From contig OY253649.1 of the NCBI GenBank assembly GCA_958009055.1, positions 620,001-684,000 on the forward strand: a stretch of 64,000 nucleotides of DNA, read 5' to 3'. Source of the DNA: Choricystis sp. odSpoLacu1 (taxonomy: Eukaryota > Chlorophyta > Trebouxiophyceae). Below, piece after piece: positions 45,323 to 56,766 of this stretch. Every line of letters starts with the position of its first letter. The stretch's first letter is position 1. A program made the position numbers and the translations under genes. The notes beneath the pieces are model-generated. The model searched no databases. It saw nothing but the letters and a program-made list of their open reading frames with translations, and was not told the DNA's origin.

Positions 45323-45480
45323 GCTGTGTGTGATTTGGTGGCGTGTGCGCACAGGCGTGTGTGAGTGCGGCCGCGGGCGCGTTGGCGGATTGGGGGAGGG
45401 AAATGGCGAAGCGCGTGTGTCGAAACAAAAACCGACCTCAGACACTTTTTTTTAACTCTCCTTCTTTCACCCTCCCCCTC

Positions 45481-46376
45481 ATGGCCCGCACCCCCTCCGC
45501 CATCGCGGCTCGGCGTTTGCAGTCCGAGCTGCGGGAGTGGGTGTCGTCCCCGCCGGAAGGCTGCTGCCTGGAAACTGTGCCGGAAGAAACGCTGTTGACG
45601 GAGTGGGTCATCCTGATGCAGGGGCCGGAGACGCCGCCCCGCCTGTACGATGGCGAAGTGTTTCGGTGAGGGCTTGTGGGGTCGAAGGTGGCGGGCGGCG
45701 GCCAGGCGAGAGTGGGTGGCGCCGGCATTGACGTGCCCGGTGGTGCCGCAAAGCTCTCCGCCGTCCGCCTCGCCCTGGGCGCGCACTCTGTCTCGACGCT
45801 GCTGCATGATGTGGATATGGTTCTTCGCGCCCTGGTGGCGGCGTGGCAGGCGCCGGGGCGGGGTGGGCGGCGCGCTGCAAGGGCCAATGAAAAAACGACC
45901 TGGCCAGCGGGGCGCGGCCGCGGTCTCGTCGCTCACGCTCTCCCCCCCTCCCAACGCTTTCCCCCCCCTCCCAACCCAGCCTGCGCGTCCGCTTCGACGA
46001 ACGCTACCCCCTCGAACCGCCCGAGATCCAGTTCCTGCCCCCCGCCCCCGTTCACCCCCACGTGTTCAGCGTGGGCCACATTTGTGGTGAGTGGGTGGGA
46101 GGGCGGACAGGCCGACGTCGACACAAAAACAAACGCCCCACTCACCTCCTCCCACCCACACACCCAACAGCCGACCTCCTCTACACCGGCCACGGCGGTG
46201 CCTACTCCCCCGCCCTCACCGTGTCCAAGCTGTGCCTGGCCATTCGCTCCATGCTCGCGTCTGCCACGGCCCGCGAACCGCCCGCCGACGACGCGGCCTA
46301 CTCGGCCCGCATCCGGGCGGCGGGGGGGCGGTCCTCCAAGCTGACGCAGTGGCTGTTTCACGATGACAAGGCGTGA
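45481..46376 (+). CDS. UBE2W: Ubiquitin-conjugating enzyme E2 W
   Basis: Three exons (45481-45665, 45980-46086, 46171-46376) give 165 residues. RRLQSELREW begins the UBC helix. After YPLEPPEIQFL comes VHPHVFSVGHIC with catalytic Cys97. SPALTVSKLCLAIRSMLASA, then PPADDAAYSARI, and a closing KLTQWLFHDD match UBE2W, whose flexible C-terminus lets it ubiquitinate protein N-termini. An insertion, DLLYTGHGGAY, replaces the usual short loop after the active site. It shares a short upstream region with the divergent MsrA gene. Confidence 0.92.
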
Positions 46377-47665
46377 AGAGAGTTTGGGGGTGTATGTTTG
46401 GTGTCTGATTTTTAAAGGGTAGCCCGGTTGTTGTTTTTTACGAAGTGGGGGGAGAGAATGGCCCGCACTGACCCCCAGTTTCGAACTATGAAAACTTTGT
46501 GTGTGCGCACAGCGCATGCCGCTGTTGCGTCTGTTTTTGTTTCTGTTGCGGTGTGTGTTTTTGTGCCTGAAAAAAAATGATATTTTGGTCTGTGCGGTTT
46601 CTACAAAGTTTTTTCTACGGACACCCTCCCCTCTCTCTCTCTCGCTAGCAGACGGTCGGACCCTGTGGGTTGGAAAGGGGAAAGGGAGGGGGGGTGGCGG
46701 CGAGCTGTTAGCACAAAAACGGGGCGGACGTGACTCTGCCCAACCCTCCCCGCACACAAAAAAAACAACACCAGGTTCCGTCGGTGCCGTCGCATAACAA
46801 CATGCGCGCCCCGGTTTGCCAAGAACAGCAAGAACCGAGACACCAAAGAATCCAGAGGGAATCCGACAAAAGTGTGCACGGCTGTGACTCGTCACTCGGG
46901 GTGTTGCGTTTTTGTGTGTGTGTGCGGAGGAAAGGGAAGAAGAGGGGAAACCCCACACTCCACACACCACACACGCGCACACACAAACAACAAGGCCTCA
47001 GACTTCCAAGGAAGTTGGATTAAGCCGCAGTAGCGCTCGACCCCCGGCGAAAGGGGGAACGCTCTCCGTGCGGGCACTGCGAATGGTGTTATCTGAGAAA
47101 CGCCCGACTTGGGTTGTCTCGATCATCGGCCAGTGTGTGTGTGTGTGTGTGTGTGCGCGCGTCGTGTGTGGGAGGGAGGAGGAACCAGCCCCAAAAGAAG
47201 GAGGAAAAAAAAACCCACCCACCCCACGCTTTTTGCGCTCGGAACAGCGGAGAAAATAATGTTTCGCTCACAGGCGGTTGTAGAAGGGGTTTCCGAAGAA
47301 AAACCCTCCCCCGCCGTATCTCAGATCTGTTGAGCTTGATATATTGAATTCCTAACTCGTCACCGCGCGTGGGGAGGGGGGGGAAGGGGGGGGAAGAGGG
47401 AGGGACGATCACGCTGCGCGCCGCACACCCCACCCCTCTCTCCTCACACACACACAACGACCAGCGGCGTCGGATAGAGCTAATAAACAAAACTCCCCAT
47501 GTGGCGCCGGCCTTGGCGCGTGTAGGCCAGGGATAACTAATTGAAAAGGTTGCTCGTCATTCGCCGTGTGTGTGTGTGTGTAGGGGGGTCCCGCGAGGAG
47601 GAAGAAAAGGAGGGGAGGCGTGCGCGCCAAAGGAACCCTCTCCACACACACCAGAACGCACCTTT
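46377..47665. other. Gene-free 1.3-kb region with nested perfect stems; candidate structured RNAs
   Basis: This is the longest stretch without a supported protein gene. Its left third (46,380-46,640) is AT-richer than surroundings. Three compact blocks fold on paper. Block A (46,997-47,097) is closed by CTCAGA/TCTGAG, with a CTTC-CAAG-GAAG hairpin and a three-tier stem GCAGT, AGCG, CCCCC. Block B (47,273-47,334) has GGCGG/CCGCC around a bulged hairpin, then CTCA/TGAG. Block C (47,465-47,566) has CGGCG/CGCCG enclosing GCGCC-GGCCTT-GGCGC. A TG repeat (47,132-47,154) separates A and B. I cannot match any block to a known snRNA, snoRNA, tRNA or SRP RNA. No frame here has protein-like composition. 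Confidence 0.45.
46997..47097. ncRNA. Candidate structured RNA, block A (two hairpins inside a closing stem)
   Basis: CTCAGA (46,997-47,002) pairs with TCTGAG (47,092-47,097). Directly inside, CTTC (47,003-47,006) pairs with GAAG (47,011-47,014) over a CAAG tetraloop. The second hairpin stacks GCAGT/ACTGC (47,027-47,031 with 47,076-47,080), AGCG/CGCT (47,032-47,035 with 47,060-47,063) and CCCCC/GGGGG (47,041-47,045 with 47,053-47,057). Strand, ends and family are unknown. It could be chance pairing in GC-rich DNA, although the tiers are correctly nested. Confidence 0.3.
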
Positions 47666-48159
47666 TCACGTCTTGGCCTCAGCCTGCAGCCTGGCCCGCG
47701 CCCGGCGCGCCAGCGCGGCCGTCGTCGGCGGGCGCGGCGCGGGCAGGCCGCGCTTGAGCACCACCGACCGCAGCACGCGGTCGTCCAGGTCCAGGGTGCG
47801 GCGCAGCGACGCCAGCGTGGCGGGTGGCGCGGCAAAACCCAGGTGCCAGGCAAAGGCCTGGGGAGTGGTGTGGTGGGGAGGAGGGGACCGCGTCGTTTTT
47901 CGTCTAGCCGCCGCAGTGCTGGCCCCCGCTCTCTCTCCCTGCCTTTCCCTGCCACACCACACACCAATACTCTCACCTGCTTGAACTGCACGCCCGGCCT
48001 CCGAATCTCGTACGCCAGGGTCCTCTCCCCGTGGGACGCGACGCCCGTCAAAAAGCCGCCGCCGTCGAGCACGGCGCGCGCGGCGCGGCGTAGGACGTCG
48101 GCCTGGGCGGCACGGACCAGGCCAGGGCGGGCCAGGGCGAAGAGTTCGTAGAGAGGCAT
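47666..48159 (-). CDS. Ribosomal protein bS6, organellar
   Basis: Two exons (47977-48159, 47666-47857) give 124 residues. MPLYELFALARPGL is the typical first strand. A GGGFLTGVASHGERTLAYEIRRPG block forms the central sheet, and FAWHLGFAAPPATLASLRRTLDLDDRVLRSVVLKR forms the second half. A basic C-terminal extension follows. The protein binds 16S-type rRNA with bS18 in the small subunit. It starts exactly at the fold without a cleavable leader, as is usual for plant mitochondrial S6, so mitochondrion is the better guess. Confidence 0.9.
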
Positions 48160-48485
48160 GTGGGGACGCGCGGAAAAAGGGGGGCGGGGGGCGGGGAGTC
48201 GCAAAAAAAAGGCGAGCCGCCGTCGGTCGTCAATGGGTCGGGGCCGACGCTGGGCGGGTGGGGCCGATCTGTCTCCCGCCGGAGCTCAGCACCCGCTTGT
48301 GTGTCAGAGGGCGTGTGTGCAGAGACACACGCACGCGCCCTGTCTGCGCGTGCGCGGGCACTCGAAAAATTGAACGACAAGAGTGAAACGAAAGAAAAAA
48401 CACGGCAACAAAAAACGTTTTTCAGGCGTGTTTCCTCGCCTCCCTTCCGAACTCACACGCGTTTCTCGACCACCTGTCACCGCTC
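48160..48485. other. Divergent promoter region between bS6 and acetolactate synthase
   Basis: About 325 bases between outward-facing starts, with A-rich stretches near 48,365-48,420. It likely contains promoters for both genes. Nothing else is supported. Confidence 0.5.
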
Positions 48486-50945
48486 ATGCGGGGCGGACAC
48501 GCGTTGCGCGTACGTTGTGGTTGTGTGGGGGGCAGAGGGCAGGGAGCGGGAGATGCCAGCCCGCGCGTGTGTTGTCGTTGGCTGGTGCCCCAGCTCCAGC
48601 AGCCGCGTCCACCGCACGTAGTGTGCTGCACGACTACGTGCACACGAGCCACACGGGCGCCGCCAATTGGGGCTGTGGAAACGGCGCATACGCGCGTTTT
48701 GCGCCCCCGCCCAACGCCCAAAAAAACGACGGCTCACCACGCCACCCCCCCTCCCTCCCCACTCTGCACACACACAGTACGCGTCCGCCGCGCGTGCTCT
48801 GGACGCACGCCGCGCCAGCACTGCTGGGGCCAGGTGAGGCGGAGGAGAGGGAGAGTGAGGGGGAGAAAAACGCACCGCGACGCGTCCCCGCGTTGGTGGC
48901 TGGCCGGGTGGCGATGCCGCCTCCCTCGACCCTCCCCCTCACCCCGCCCGCCCTCCCACCCACCACACAGGCGCCACCGCCCGTCCCGCACTGCCGCCAC
49001 CCCGCCCGATGGCGCGCCCGCCTCCACCTCCTCCACCCGGCGCCCGCCCTCCCCGTCCGCCCCGCGCCGCGGCGCGGCCGCCGCGTCGGCCGCCGTGACG
49101 GCAGCGCCTCCCTCTGCTCCCGCCGCCCCCGCCTCATCCCCCGCCGCCGCGTGGACCGACCGCTACGGCACCGCCCCACGCAAGGGGGCCGACATCCTGG
49201 TGCAAGCCCTGGAGCGGGAGGGGGTGGCCGTCACGTTTGGCTACCCGGGCGGCGCGTCCCTGGAAATCCACCAAGCCTTGACCCGCTCCCCCACCATCCG
49301 CAACATTCTGTGCCGCCACGAGCAGGGCGAGATCTTCGCGGCGGAAGGGTACGCCAAGACGACGGGCGACGTGGGCGTGTGCATCGCGACGAGTGGGCCT
49401 GGCGCGACCAACCTGGTCACCGGCCTGGCCGACGCGCTGCTCGACTCCGTCCCGCTGGTCGCCATCACGGGCCAGGTGCCGCGCCGCATGATCGGCACGG
49501 ACGCGTTCCAGGAGACGCCCATCGTGGAGGTGACGCGCCAAATCACAAAGCACAACTACCTGGTGATGGACATCGCCGACCTCCCGCGCGTCATCAAGGA
49601 AGCCTTCTTCCTGGCACGCTCCGGCCGCCCCGGCCCCGTCCTGGTGGACATCCCCAAAGACGTGCAGCAGCAGCTGGCGGTGCCCGACTGGGGGGCGCCC
49701 ATGGCGATCGATGGGTACGTCGCGCGCCTCCCCCCGCCGCCGCGCGTCGACGCGCTGCGCGCCGTCGTGGACGCCTTGCGCTCCTCCAAGCGCCCCGTCC
49801 TGTACGTGGGGGGTGGCTGCGTCGACGCAGCCGACGAGCTGCGCGAGTTTGTGTCGCGCACCGGCATCCCCGTCGCCCAAACGTTGATGGGGCTCGGCGC
49901 CTTCCCCGAAACCCACCCGCTCGCCCTCCAAATGCTGGGCATGCACGGCACCGTGGCCGCCAACTACGCTGTCGACGGCGCCGACCTGCTGCTCGCCTTT
50001 GGCGTCCGCTTCGACGACCGGGTGACGGGCAAGCTGGACGCGTTTGCCGCGCGCGCGCGCGTCGTGCACGTCGACATCGACCCCGCCGAGATCAACAAAA
50101 ACAAGCCCTCCCACATCGCGCTGACGGCGGATGTGCGGCCCGCCCTGGCCGCCCTCAACGGGCTGCTGGCGGCCGCCCCCCTGCCCAGCGGCAGCTATGG
50201 TGCCTGGGTGGACGAGGTGGCGGCCAAGGCCGCCGAGTTCCCGCTCTCGTTCGCGCAGCGCGACGGCGTCATCGTCCCCCAACACGCCATCCAAGTCTTG
50301 CACGAGGAGACGCATGGTGACGCCATCGTGTCCACGGGCGTCGGCCAACACCAAATGTGGGCGGCCCAGTACTACAAGTTTGACGCGCCGCGGCGGTGGG
50401 TGACGTCGGGCGGTCTCGGTGCCATGGGGTTTGGCCTCCCCTCGGCCCTTGGCGCGGCCGCCGCGCACAACGGCACCCACGCCGGCCGCCCCAAGCGCAC
50501 CGTCGTCGACATCGATGGCGACGGCTCCTTCGTCATGAATGTGCAGGAGCTGGCGACGGCGGCGGTGGAGGGGCTGGACGTCAAGACGATGATTCTGAAC
50601 AACCAGCACTTGGGCATGGTCGTGCAGTGGGAGGACCGCTTCTACAAAGCCAACCGGGCCCACACCTACCTGGGCAAGCCCGATGCCGAGTGGCACGTCA
50701 CAGGCGAGCTGGCCGACATCTACCCCGACTTTGTGGGGGTGGCCAAAGCGTTCGGCGTCCCCGGGCGCCGCGTCGTCGACCCGGGGGAGTTGAGGGCCGC
50801 GATCCGTGAAATGCTCGACACCCCGGGCCCCTTCCTCCTCGACGTCATGGTGCCCCACGTGGAGCACGTGCTGCCCATGATTCCCGGGGGTGGATCGTTC
50901 AAGGATGTGATCACGGAGGGGGATGGCACGGTGTCCTATGGATGA
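48486..50945 (+). CDS. Acetolactate synthase catalytic subunit, organelle-targeted
   Basis: The catalytic exon is 48971-50945, preceded by a small exon at 48778-48833 that splices in phase (AG|G). The first exon is uncertain: ATG at 48,486 to a GTACGT donor at 48,510 fits phase and gives a short basic Ser/Ala/Arg leader, consistent with plastid import. The mature enzyme has GYPGG, the TPP-activating Glu in [22 protein letters not shown], and the TPP/Mg site [13 protein letters not shown] through NNQHLG. It makes acetolactate and acetohydroxybutyrate for Val, Leu and Ile. Positions equivalent to plant herbicide-site residues read Pro (49,479-49,481), Trp (50,628-50,630) and Gly in place of Ser (50,886-50,888). 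An open frame covers the whole span, so the introns rest on splice signals only. Confidence 0.93.
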   Translation: MRGGHALRVRCGCVGGRGQGAGDASPRVCCRWLVPQLQQPRPPHVVCCTTTCTRATRAPPIGAVETAHTRVLRPRPTPKKTTAHHATPPPSPLCTHTVRVRRACSGRTPRQHCWGQVRRRRGRVRGRKTHRDASPRWWLAGWRCRLPRPSPSPRPPSHPPHRRHRPSRTAATPPDGAPASTSSTRRPPSPSAPRRGAAAASAAVTAAPPSAPAAPASSPAAAWTDRYGTAPRKGADILVQALEREGVAVTFGYPGGASLEIHQALTRSPTIRNILCRHEQGEIFAAEGYAKTTGDVGVCIATSGPGATNLVTGLADALLDSVPLVAITGQVPRRMIGTDAFQETPIVEVTRQITKHNYLVMDIADLPRVIKEAFFLARSGRPGPVLVDIPKDVQQQLAVPDWGAPMAIDGYVARLPPPPRVDALRAVVDALRSSKRPVLYVGGGCVDAADELREFVSRTGIPVAQTLMGLGAFPETHPLALQMLGMHGTVAANYAVDGADLLLAFGVRFDDRVTGKLDAFAARARVVHVDIDPAEINKNKPSHIALTADVRPALAALNGLLAAAPLPSGSYGAWVDEVAAKAAEFPLSFAQRDGVIVPQHAIQVLHEETHGDAIVSTGVGQHQMWAAQYYKFDAPRRWVTSGGLGAMGFGLPSALGAAAAHNGTHAGRPKRTVVDIDGDGSFVMNVQELATAAVEGLDVKTMILNNQHLGMVVQWEDRFYKANRAHTYLGKPDAEWHVTGELADIYPDFVGVAKAFGVPGRRVVDPGELRAAIREMLDTPGPFLLDVMVPHVEHVLPMIPGGGSFKDVITEGDGTVSYG

Positions 50946-51123
50946 TTGAGTGTGTTTGGGGGGGAAAGGGGTCCAGAGAGACCGTTTTTTTCTTCTTCTT
51001 CATATCTGCCTTGCTCCCCCCTTACCCTTTGTGTGTGAAACCAAGTGCATGTATGTTGCGCGTGTTGTGTGCGTGTGTTCTACAATCAAAACAAAAAAAA
51101 ACAGAGAGTAACGAAAACAAAAA

Positions 51124-54100
51124 TCAAAGGTACAGACTCGGCGCAAACGGAATACCACGCTTGACTTTCGCCGACGCCGCCTCCGCCACGGCCGCCAGGT
51201 CGCCATCCCCCACCACCTCTGCTGCGCTCGCCAGCTGCCTCGCCAGTTCATCCACCCGACGCAGCACGCGGGCCAGGGCGCCATCCATGGCGGGCCCCGC
51301 TTTCACACAGTCGGCAAACCTCCCCCCCCGCGCCCACAGCAGCACCGCGTCCGCCACGTCGGCGGAGAAGGCGGCCGCTGCGTCGTCGGGGGGGAGGGCA
51401 CCGTCCAGGCCGACGTCGGCTTCGAGGCGGGCGACGCGGCGGGCGGCGCCGCGCAGGGCGGAGAGGGGGGCGTCTATTGAGTCGGGCACGCGCGCGGGCC
51501 CCCGCGCCGACGGCTCCCACCACGCCACGCACGACAGCAGGGCTGCGAACGCGTCTGGGCGAACGCCAGACAGAGCGCCCGAGAAGATGAGTTCGGCGAG
51601 GGGAAGTTCAGCGCCCGCTGCTGATGCGAGCTCTGCCGCGGCACGTCCCTTCATTGTCACCACGCCCCCCCCCATCCACGTGCCCCAGTTTGCGCAGGAC
51701 GCGGGTGCGGGCGGTGAGAGCGGCCTCGAACACGAGGCCGGAGGCAGCGGCTAGGGCGGCGGAGGCGGCGTCGGACCGGGCGCGCGCGGACCGTTTGGCC
51801 GCAAGTGCTGCCAGCGCGGACGCTAAGTCGGGCGACCCGGCCAACAGGTGCCTGGCCACGGCGGCGGCCAGGTCGGCGGCCCGCTTGGACGAAGCCTGGA
51901 AGGACGGACTGTCGGCGGCGCCCAGGTCGGCGGCTTCGTCGAGGCGCGGCACGCCGCCTGCAGCAAACCTGCGCTCCACCTCTCCAACCGCGGCGACCGC
52001 CGCCTCGCGGGCGGCGGGGGCGCGCAGGTCGGCGGCCAGGTGGATGCGCACGCTGGACAGGGCGTCGATTGATGCGAGCGAAATGGTGCGAACGGCGGGG
52101 GCGCCGTGCGGTGACGTGGCGGGCAGCGGGGCGGGGGACGACGCGCCGTCGCCACCACCACCACCCTCCCCCCACCGTGCCACCACGTCCAGCAGCAGGT
52201 CGTCCGGGTCGGCCTTGGTGCCGCCCCCGCGCACGCGCTGGAAGCCGACGACCGCGCCCCAGCAGGCGGGTGGGTCGAGGTTGGTGGAGTCAGTGCCAGC
52301 GTCATGCGGCCGCAACAGCACAACCCGCCCCGCCGCCAAAAACGGGGCCACCGCGCGCGGCGTCAGGGCCGCGTCCCGCGCGGCGCGGGTGGCCACCACC
52401 ACAGCTACGCGCGCGTCTGCCAGGCCGGTGAGGGAGGCTTCGTCTCCAGGGACGGTGGCTGCGTTGGCGGCGGCGGCGGCCGCCGCCGCGTCAGCCTGCA
52501 GCGCCGGCAGCGCACGCCGCGCTTGAAACTGGGCGTACGACGCATCCAGCAACGCGCGCGGGTCAGCGTCCGGGGCACGCGCCATGGTGAGCAGGCCGGT
52601 GTAGGACAGGCGAAAAGCAGAGGTGAGGGGGTCGGCGCCACCGCGCAGGAGCGCGCGCGCGGCGCCGGGCTCGAGCCGAGTGTCGAGCATCAACACCACC
52701 ACGCCCCTGTCGTCCAGCCCACGCCGCCCGGCACGCCCCGCCATCTGGGTGTACTCGCCCGCGGTGAGGGTGCGGTAGCGCCCTCCGTCCCACTTGCGCA
52801 CGCCGGTGAAGACGACGGTTTTGGCAGGCATGTTGAGCCCCGTCGAAAACGTTTCCGTCGCAAAGAGGACTTTCAGCAGCCCCTCCCCAAACAGAATTTC
52901 GGTCACCTCCTTGATGACGGGCAGCAGGCCGGAGTGGTGGACCCCGATGCCGCGCTTGAGGGTGGGCAGCAGGCCCGCGACACCGGGGAGCGCGCGGTCT
53001 TCGGGGGACAGCACGTCCACAGCAGCGCCAAACACGCGGCCGACAAGGGCTGCCTCGTCTGGTGTGTTCAAGTCGACGTCGGCCAGGGACTTGGCGTGGG
53101 CTTCGCACTCGCGCTTGGAGAAGGAGAAGAAGATGGCGGGGTCGTAGCCGCGCGCGGTGAGCATGGTGACCAGTCTGCGCGCGCCGGTGGCCGCGGCGCG
53201 GGCGCCAGCAGCCGTGCCCAGCGCAGGCGTGGCGCCAGAGGAGGAGGCGGTGGCACCTCCACCACCTTTCTTCTGTTTCCCCCCGCCATCTTCCTTGGCG
53301 GCGGCGGCGTCCAGGTCGGCCAGCGCGCGCGAAAACGCCGGCGCGCGGAACGCGCCCTGTTCGTCGACACACAGGTGCAGCCCCGCTCCGCCTTCCGGGT
53401 ACACATACTGGACCAACGGGGTGGGGCGGTAGTCGGTGTATACCACGTGCACGGGGGAGCCGTGCGTGGTGGCGACCCAGGACGCGAATTCAGCCGCGTT
53501 GGGCAGCGTGGCCGACAAAAACGCAAACCGCGCCGACCTCGGGGCCAGGGCGATCGCCTCCTCCCACACCACCCCCCGCTCCGCGTCACGCAGATAGTGC
53601 ACTTCATCGAAGACGAGGGTGGAGGCTTCAGTGACGGTGTCTGACCGATTGTAGAGCATGGAGCGCAGCACTTCGGTCGTCATCACCAAGCAACTCGCAG
53701 CAGGATTAATGGTCACGTCCCCCGTCATCAACCCCACATCCTTGAACTCGGCCGCCAGTTCGCGATACTTTTGGTTGGACAGGGCTTTGAGGGGGGAGGT
53801 GTAGATGGCGCGCGCCCCGTCGCGCAGCGCGGCTGCAAACGCGTACTCTGCCACCACCGTCTTGCCCGCCGACGTGTGGGCCGCCACCATGACGGAGTGG
53901 CCCGCCTCCAGGCAGGCGACCGCGGTCGCTTGGAAGGGGTCCAGGGAGAAGGGGTAGCGCTTGGCGGGCGGTTTGGTGGACGCGACGGGTGGTGCGTGGG
54001 CTCCCGGCGCGTCGGCGCGGGGGTCGCCGGGAGGCCAGGCCACTTCGTGGGTGCAGGCTTTGCCGTTGACCTGTCGGGGGCGGAGGAGGGGACGTGTGAG

Positions 54101-54373
54101 AGAGGGGAGGGGAAGCGCCTTTTTCGCATGTGCGCAGCCGCCGCAAGCTGCTGCGACTCAGCCCACCAGCGCCGCCTCCACACTCCAAGTGCACAGATTG
54201 ACGCCGCCATCACCCACCTCTATCACGTTGACGCGGCGGTCGGGCGTCGGCGGCGCGGCCACGTCGGCATGAGGCGGCGCGGGGGACGCATCTGTGGTGG
54301 CGCCGCGCTTGCCGGCAGGCTCGGCGGGGGGGGCGGTGGCTGGGGGTCGCTTGCCAGACCGTGTGCCTCCCAT
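51124..54373 (-). CDS. MTR4: MTR4/HEN2 exosome RNA helicase (one frame break)
   Basis: Exon 1 (54218-54373) and exon 2 (51124-54070) encode about 1030 residues. The conserved CTHEVAWPPG entry is followed by AHTSAGKTVVAEYAF (Walker A), TSPLKALSNQKYRE, GLMTGDVTINP, DEVHYLRD (motif II), FLSATLPNA, GIGVHHSGLLPV and QMAGRAGRRG. The KOW arch (GRVVLLRP, GAVVGFQRV) and the helical C-terminus ending PFAPSLYL identify MTR4/HEN2 rather than SKI2. It feeds nuclear RNA to the exosome for rRNA processing and decay. The frame breaks in a nine-C run (51,665-51,673), just before MKGRAAAEL, in an otherwise perfect family match. Confidence 0.94.
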
Positions 54374-54484
54374 AGTGTGTGGTGTTGGGGAGGGAAGGCG
54401 CGCTGAACGCCAGCGCAAAAAGAGGGAGAGTGTTTTTTTTTTTGTTCGGTCGCTGGCCAAACGACACTCTCCTCTCATAAAACC

Positions 54485-55792
54485 ATGACCCCCCTCCTCC
54501 TCCTCTTTCTCATCGGCCAGGCCGCCGCCGACGCCCTGACCGATGTGGCCCTGACTCCCTGGCCCCCGGTGGGGGGCGCGGACGCGGTGGTGGGGGCGAC
54601 GGTGGAGGACGACTGCCGGCCGACCCTGGTGCGTGTTGGTTGGTTCGACGGGTTGCCGCCACCACGGGAGGCGTGTTTGGACACGAAACAATGACACCGA
54701 CTGACCATGCACACCCTCCATTACACAGACGTACGCTGTCAACGCCACCACCCCTGTGTCGCTGGCACTGACACCCACCGACTACGCGTCCCGTGCGGCC
54801 GCCGTCATTCCGGCCGCCTCCCTGCCGCCCGCCACCCTGTTGCGCTGGCGAGTGGCGTGCACGGGTGGCTCCAAGGCTGCGTCCCCGTCCGATGGCGGCT
54901 GGTATGGCGTGCTGGTGGGAGGGCCGACCGAGCTGTTTTCTCTAGATGTCCTTGACTGGTTCACCCCTTCGCTCCCCACGTCCACATCCGACGCGGGGGC
55001 GTCCAATACCGACATCGCATCATTTGGTGGACGCGGCTACGCTATCGCCAGGGTGGCGCGCAAGGGGACTACCTCTCGGTCCTGGCCCAAGCCCAAGCTG
55101 AAGTTTAGGGTCGCGCCCGGCCAGGGCGGCGTGTCCATCGCGCCCCGCCCGCCCAACGCCACCTTCACGCCCAGCACCTCGTTTGAGCTCAACTCGCTGT
55201 ACTGGGAGCCCGGTGAGAATTCGTACGCGCGCGAGACGATCGCCTGGGCTGCTGCCCGCGCCCAGGGTGTTGTGACGCCCGCGTCTCGCCACGTCGCCGT
55301 CCGCGTCAACGGCGCGTTTTACGGGCTACACACGCTGATAGAATCCGCAGACGGCGCCTGGCTGGCCCGCGTCGGGCTGGGCTGCGACGGCACGTTGTGG
55401 AAGCCGACCGATGGATCCTGGTCCAACCTGCGCCCCGACGTCCCGTCCAACGCGTGGAGCGTGGTGTGGGAGCGGGAGGCGGGCAACGGAGACGTGCGGG
55501 CGGTCGCGTCGCTGGCGGCCGACCTGGCGTCTCGCGGCGCGTGGCGTGGCAACCGAGCGGCGGCGCTCGCGTCCGACGGCCCAGGACTGGCTGCGACGCT
55601 CAATTACCTGGCGGTGTACTCTGTGCTTTTGAGCCAAGACAGGTGCACCAAAAACTTTCTGCTCCACCTCACCCCCGCCGGCGGCTGGCGCCTGCTGCCT
55701 GGCGACTCAAAATCGGCACTCGGCTCCGACTCGGGCCTGGGTGGTGAACACGCGCACGACTACGCGGTTGAAGTGACGGACCAGGTGAGTGT

Positions 55793-55850
<58 letters not shown>

Positions 55851-56766
55851 CGGTTAGGACGCGAAACAACGCAACTCACAACCCTCCCCCAAACAACAGT
55901 GGTCGTCCCCTCTCTACTGCGACGCCCGCCACCAACAAGACATTGAAGCCTCTGCGCGCGCACCCTGGTCACGCATCGTGGCCGCCCCCCTGATCGGCGT
56001 GGATGGCGGCGACATCGCCGGCCGCCGCGCCGCGCGCGGGCGGCGGTTGGTGGCGGCCAACGCTGACGCTGCCACCGCCGCCACCGCCGGCTGTGACGCG
56101 CAGCCTCCCCTAGTCTCTGGATCGGCCGGCACCTTCAACTTTGCTGTGGACGCCCTGCTGCGCTGTCCCCCGCTGCGCGCCGCGTTCCTCGCGCGCGTCT
56201 CGTCCGTCGCCGCCGCCCTGCACACCCCTCGCCCCGACGCGCCGTCCGGCTTGTTGATCGCCATCGCCAACGCCACCACGGCTCGCATCGCGGCCGCAGC
56301 CGCAGCCGACAACGCGGTGTGGCACGGAGGCGACCCAGCACGCGGCGCGGCGCAGCTGACCACAGAGCAAGTGCCCCGCCGCGCGGCCGCCTTGCGTGAC
56401 AATTATTCAGCGGCCAACGGCACGGTGGCGCGGCTGCTGCCGCCTGCAACGGATGCGGAGACTGTGGGCGTGACGGTGGCCCCAGTCGCCGCGGGCGGTG
56501 TGTGTGTGCGTGGCACCGACCCAGCCACCGCGGTCGACGTCTCCGGCTGGCGCCTGGACGGCCCACTTTCCTTCACCCTGCCCGCCGGCGCCGTCATCCC
56601 GTCGGGGGGCGCCGTCTGTGTGGCCCGGGACGCGGCGACTGCCGCGACCGCCGCGCGGCGTGAGAACGTGCTGGGGATCGCGTTTGGGGGGGCAGCCCCC
56701 GGGGATGGGGGCGAGGCGCGCGTCGTGCAGCGGCGCAGCGTGATGGACGTGTGGGAGGAGGTGTGA
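54485..56766 (+). CDS. Secreted CotH-domain protein with C-terminal lamin-tail-like domain
   Basis: Three exons (54485-54628, 54729-55784, 55900-56766) give 688 residues. A signal peptide (about 1-16, MTPLLLLFLIGQAAA) leads to a CotH-like region: PKPKLKFRV, FELNSLYWEPGENSYARETIAWAAA, VAVRVNGAFYGLHTLIE, then SQDRCTKNFLLHL and GGWRLLPGDSKSALG. CotH proteins form a kinase-like secretory family first known from spore coats. Near the C-terminus, AVDVSGWRLDGPLSFTLPAGAVIPSGGAVCVA fits a lamin-tail domain (LTD). No membrane anchor follows. The role is probably extracellular or wall-associated; substrate and activity are unknown. Key CotH residues look partly altered (PGDSK where PWDLD is usual). Intron 2 holds a TG microsatellite. 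Confidence 0.72.
55794..55849 (+). repeat. TG microsatellite in CotH gene intron 2
   Basis: About 27 near-perfect TG units start nine bases after the donor site at 55,785. The run reads GT repeatedly, so alternative or cryptic donor use is conceivable. Confidence 0.95.

Noticed and set aside
46470..46500. tRNA-like T-loop (TTTCGAAC)
   Set aside because: The flanking bases do not pair as a T-stem, and no D or anticodon arm fits on either strand.
47530..47560. CTAATTGAAAA resembling the U4 snRNA stem I region
   Set aside because: The 5' domain, the GCAGUAUCGUAGCC block and an Sm site are absent, so an 11-base match is not enough.
49134..50867. A 577-codon open frame antisense to acetolactate synthase
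   Set aside because: The sense frame is a near-perfect enzyme match. Long antisense frames are expected where third positions are G/C-biased.
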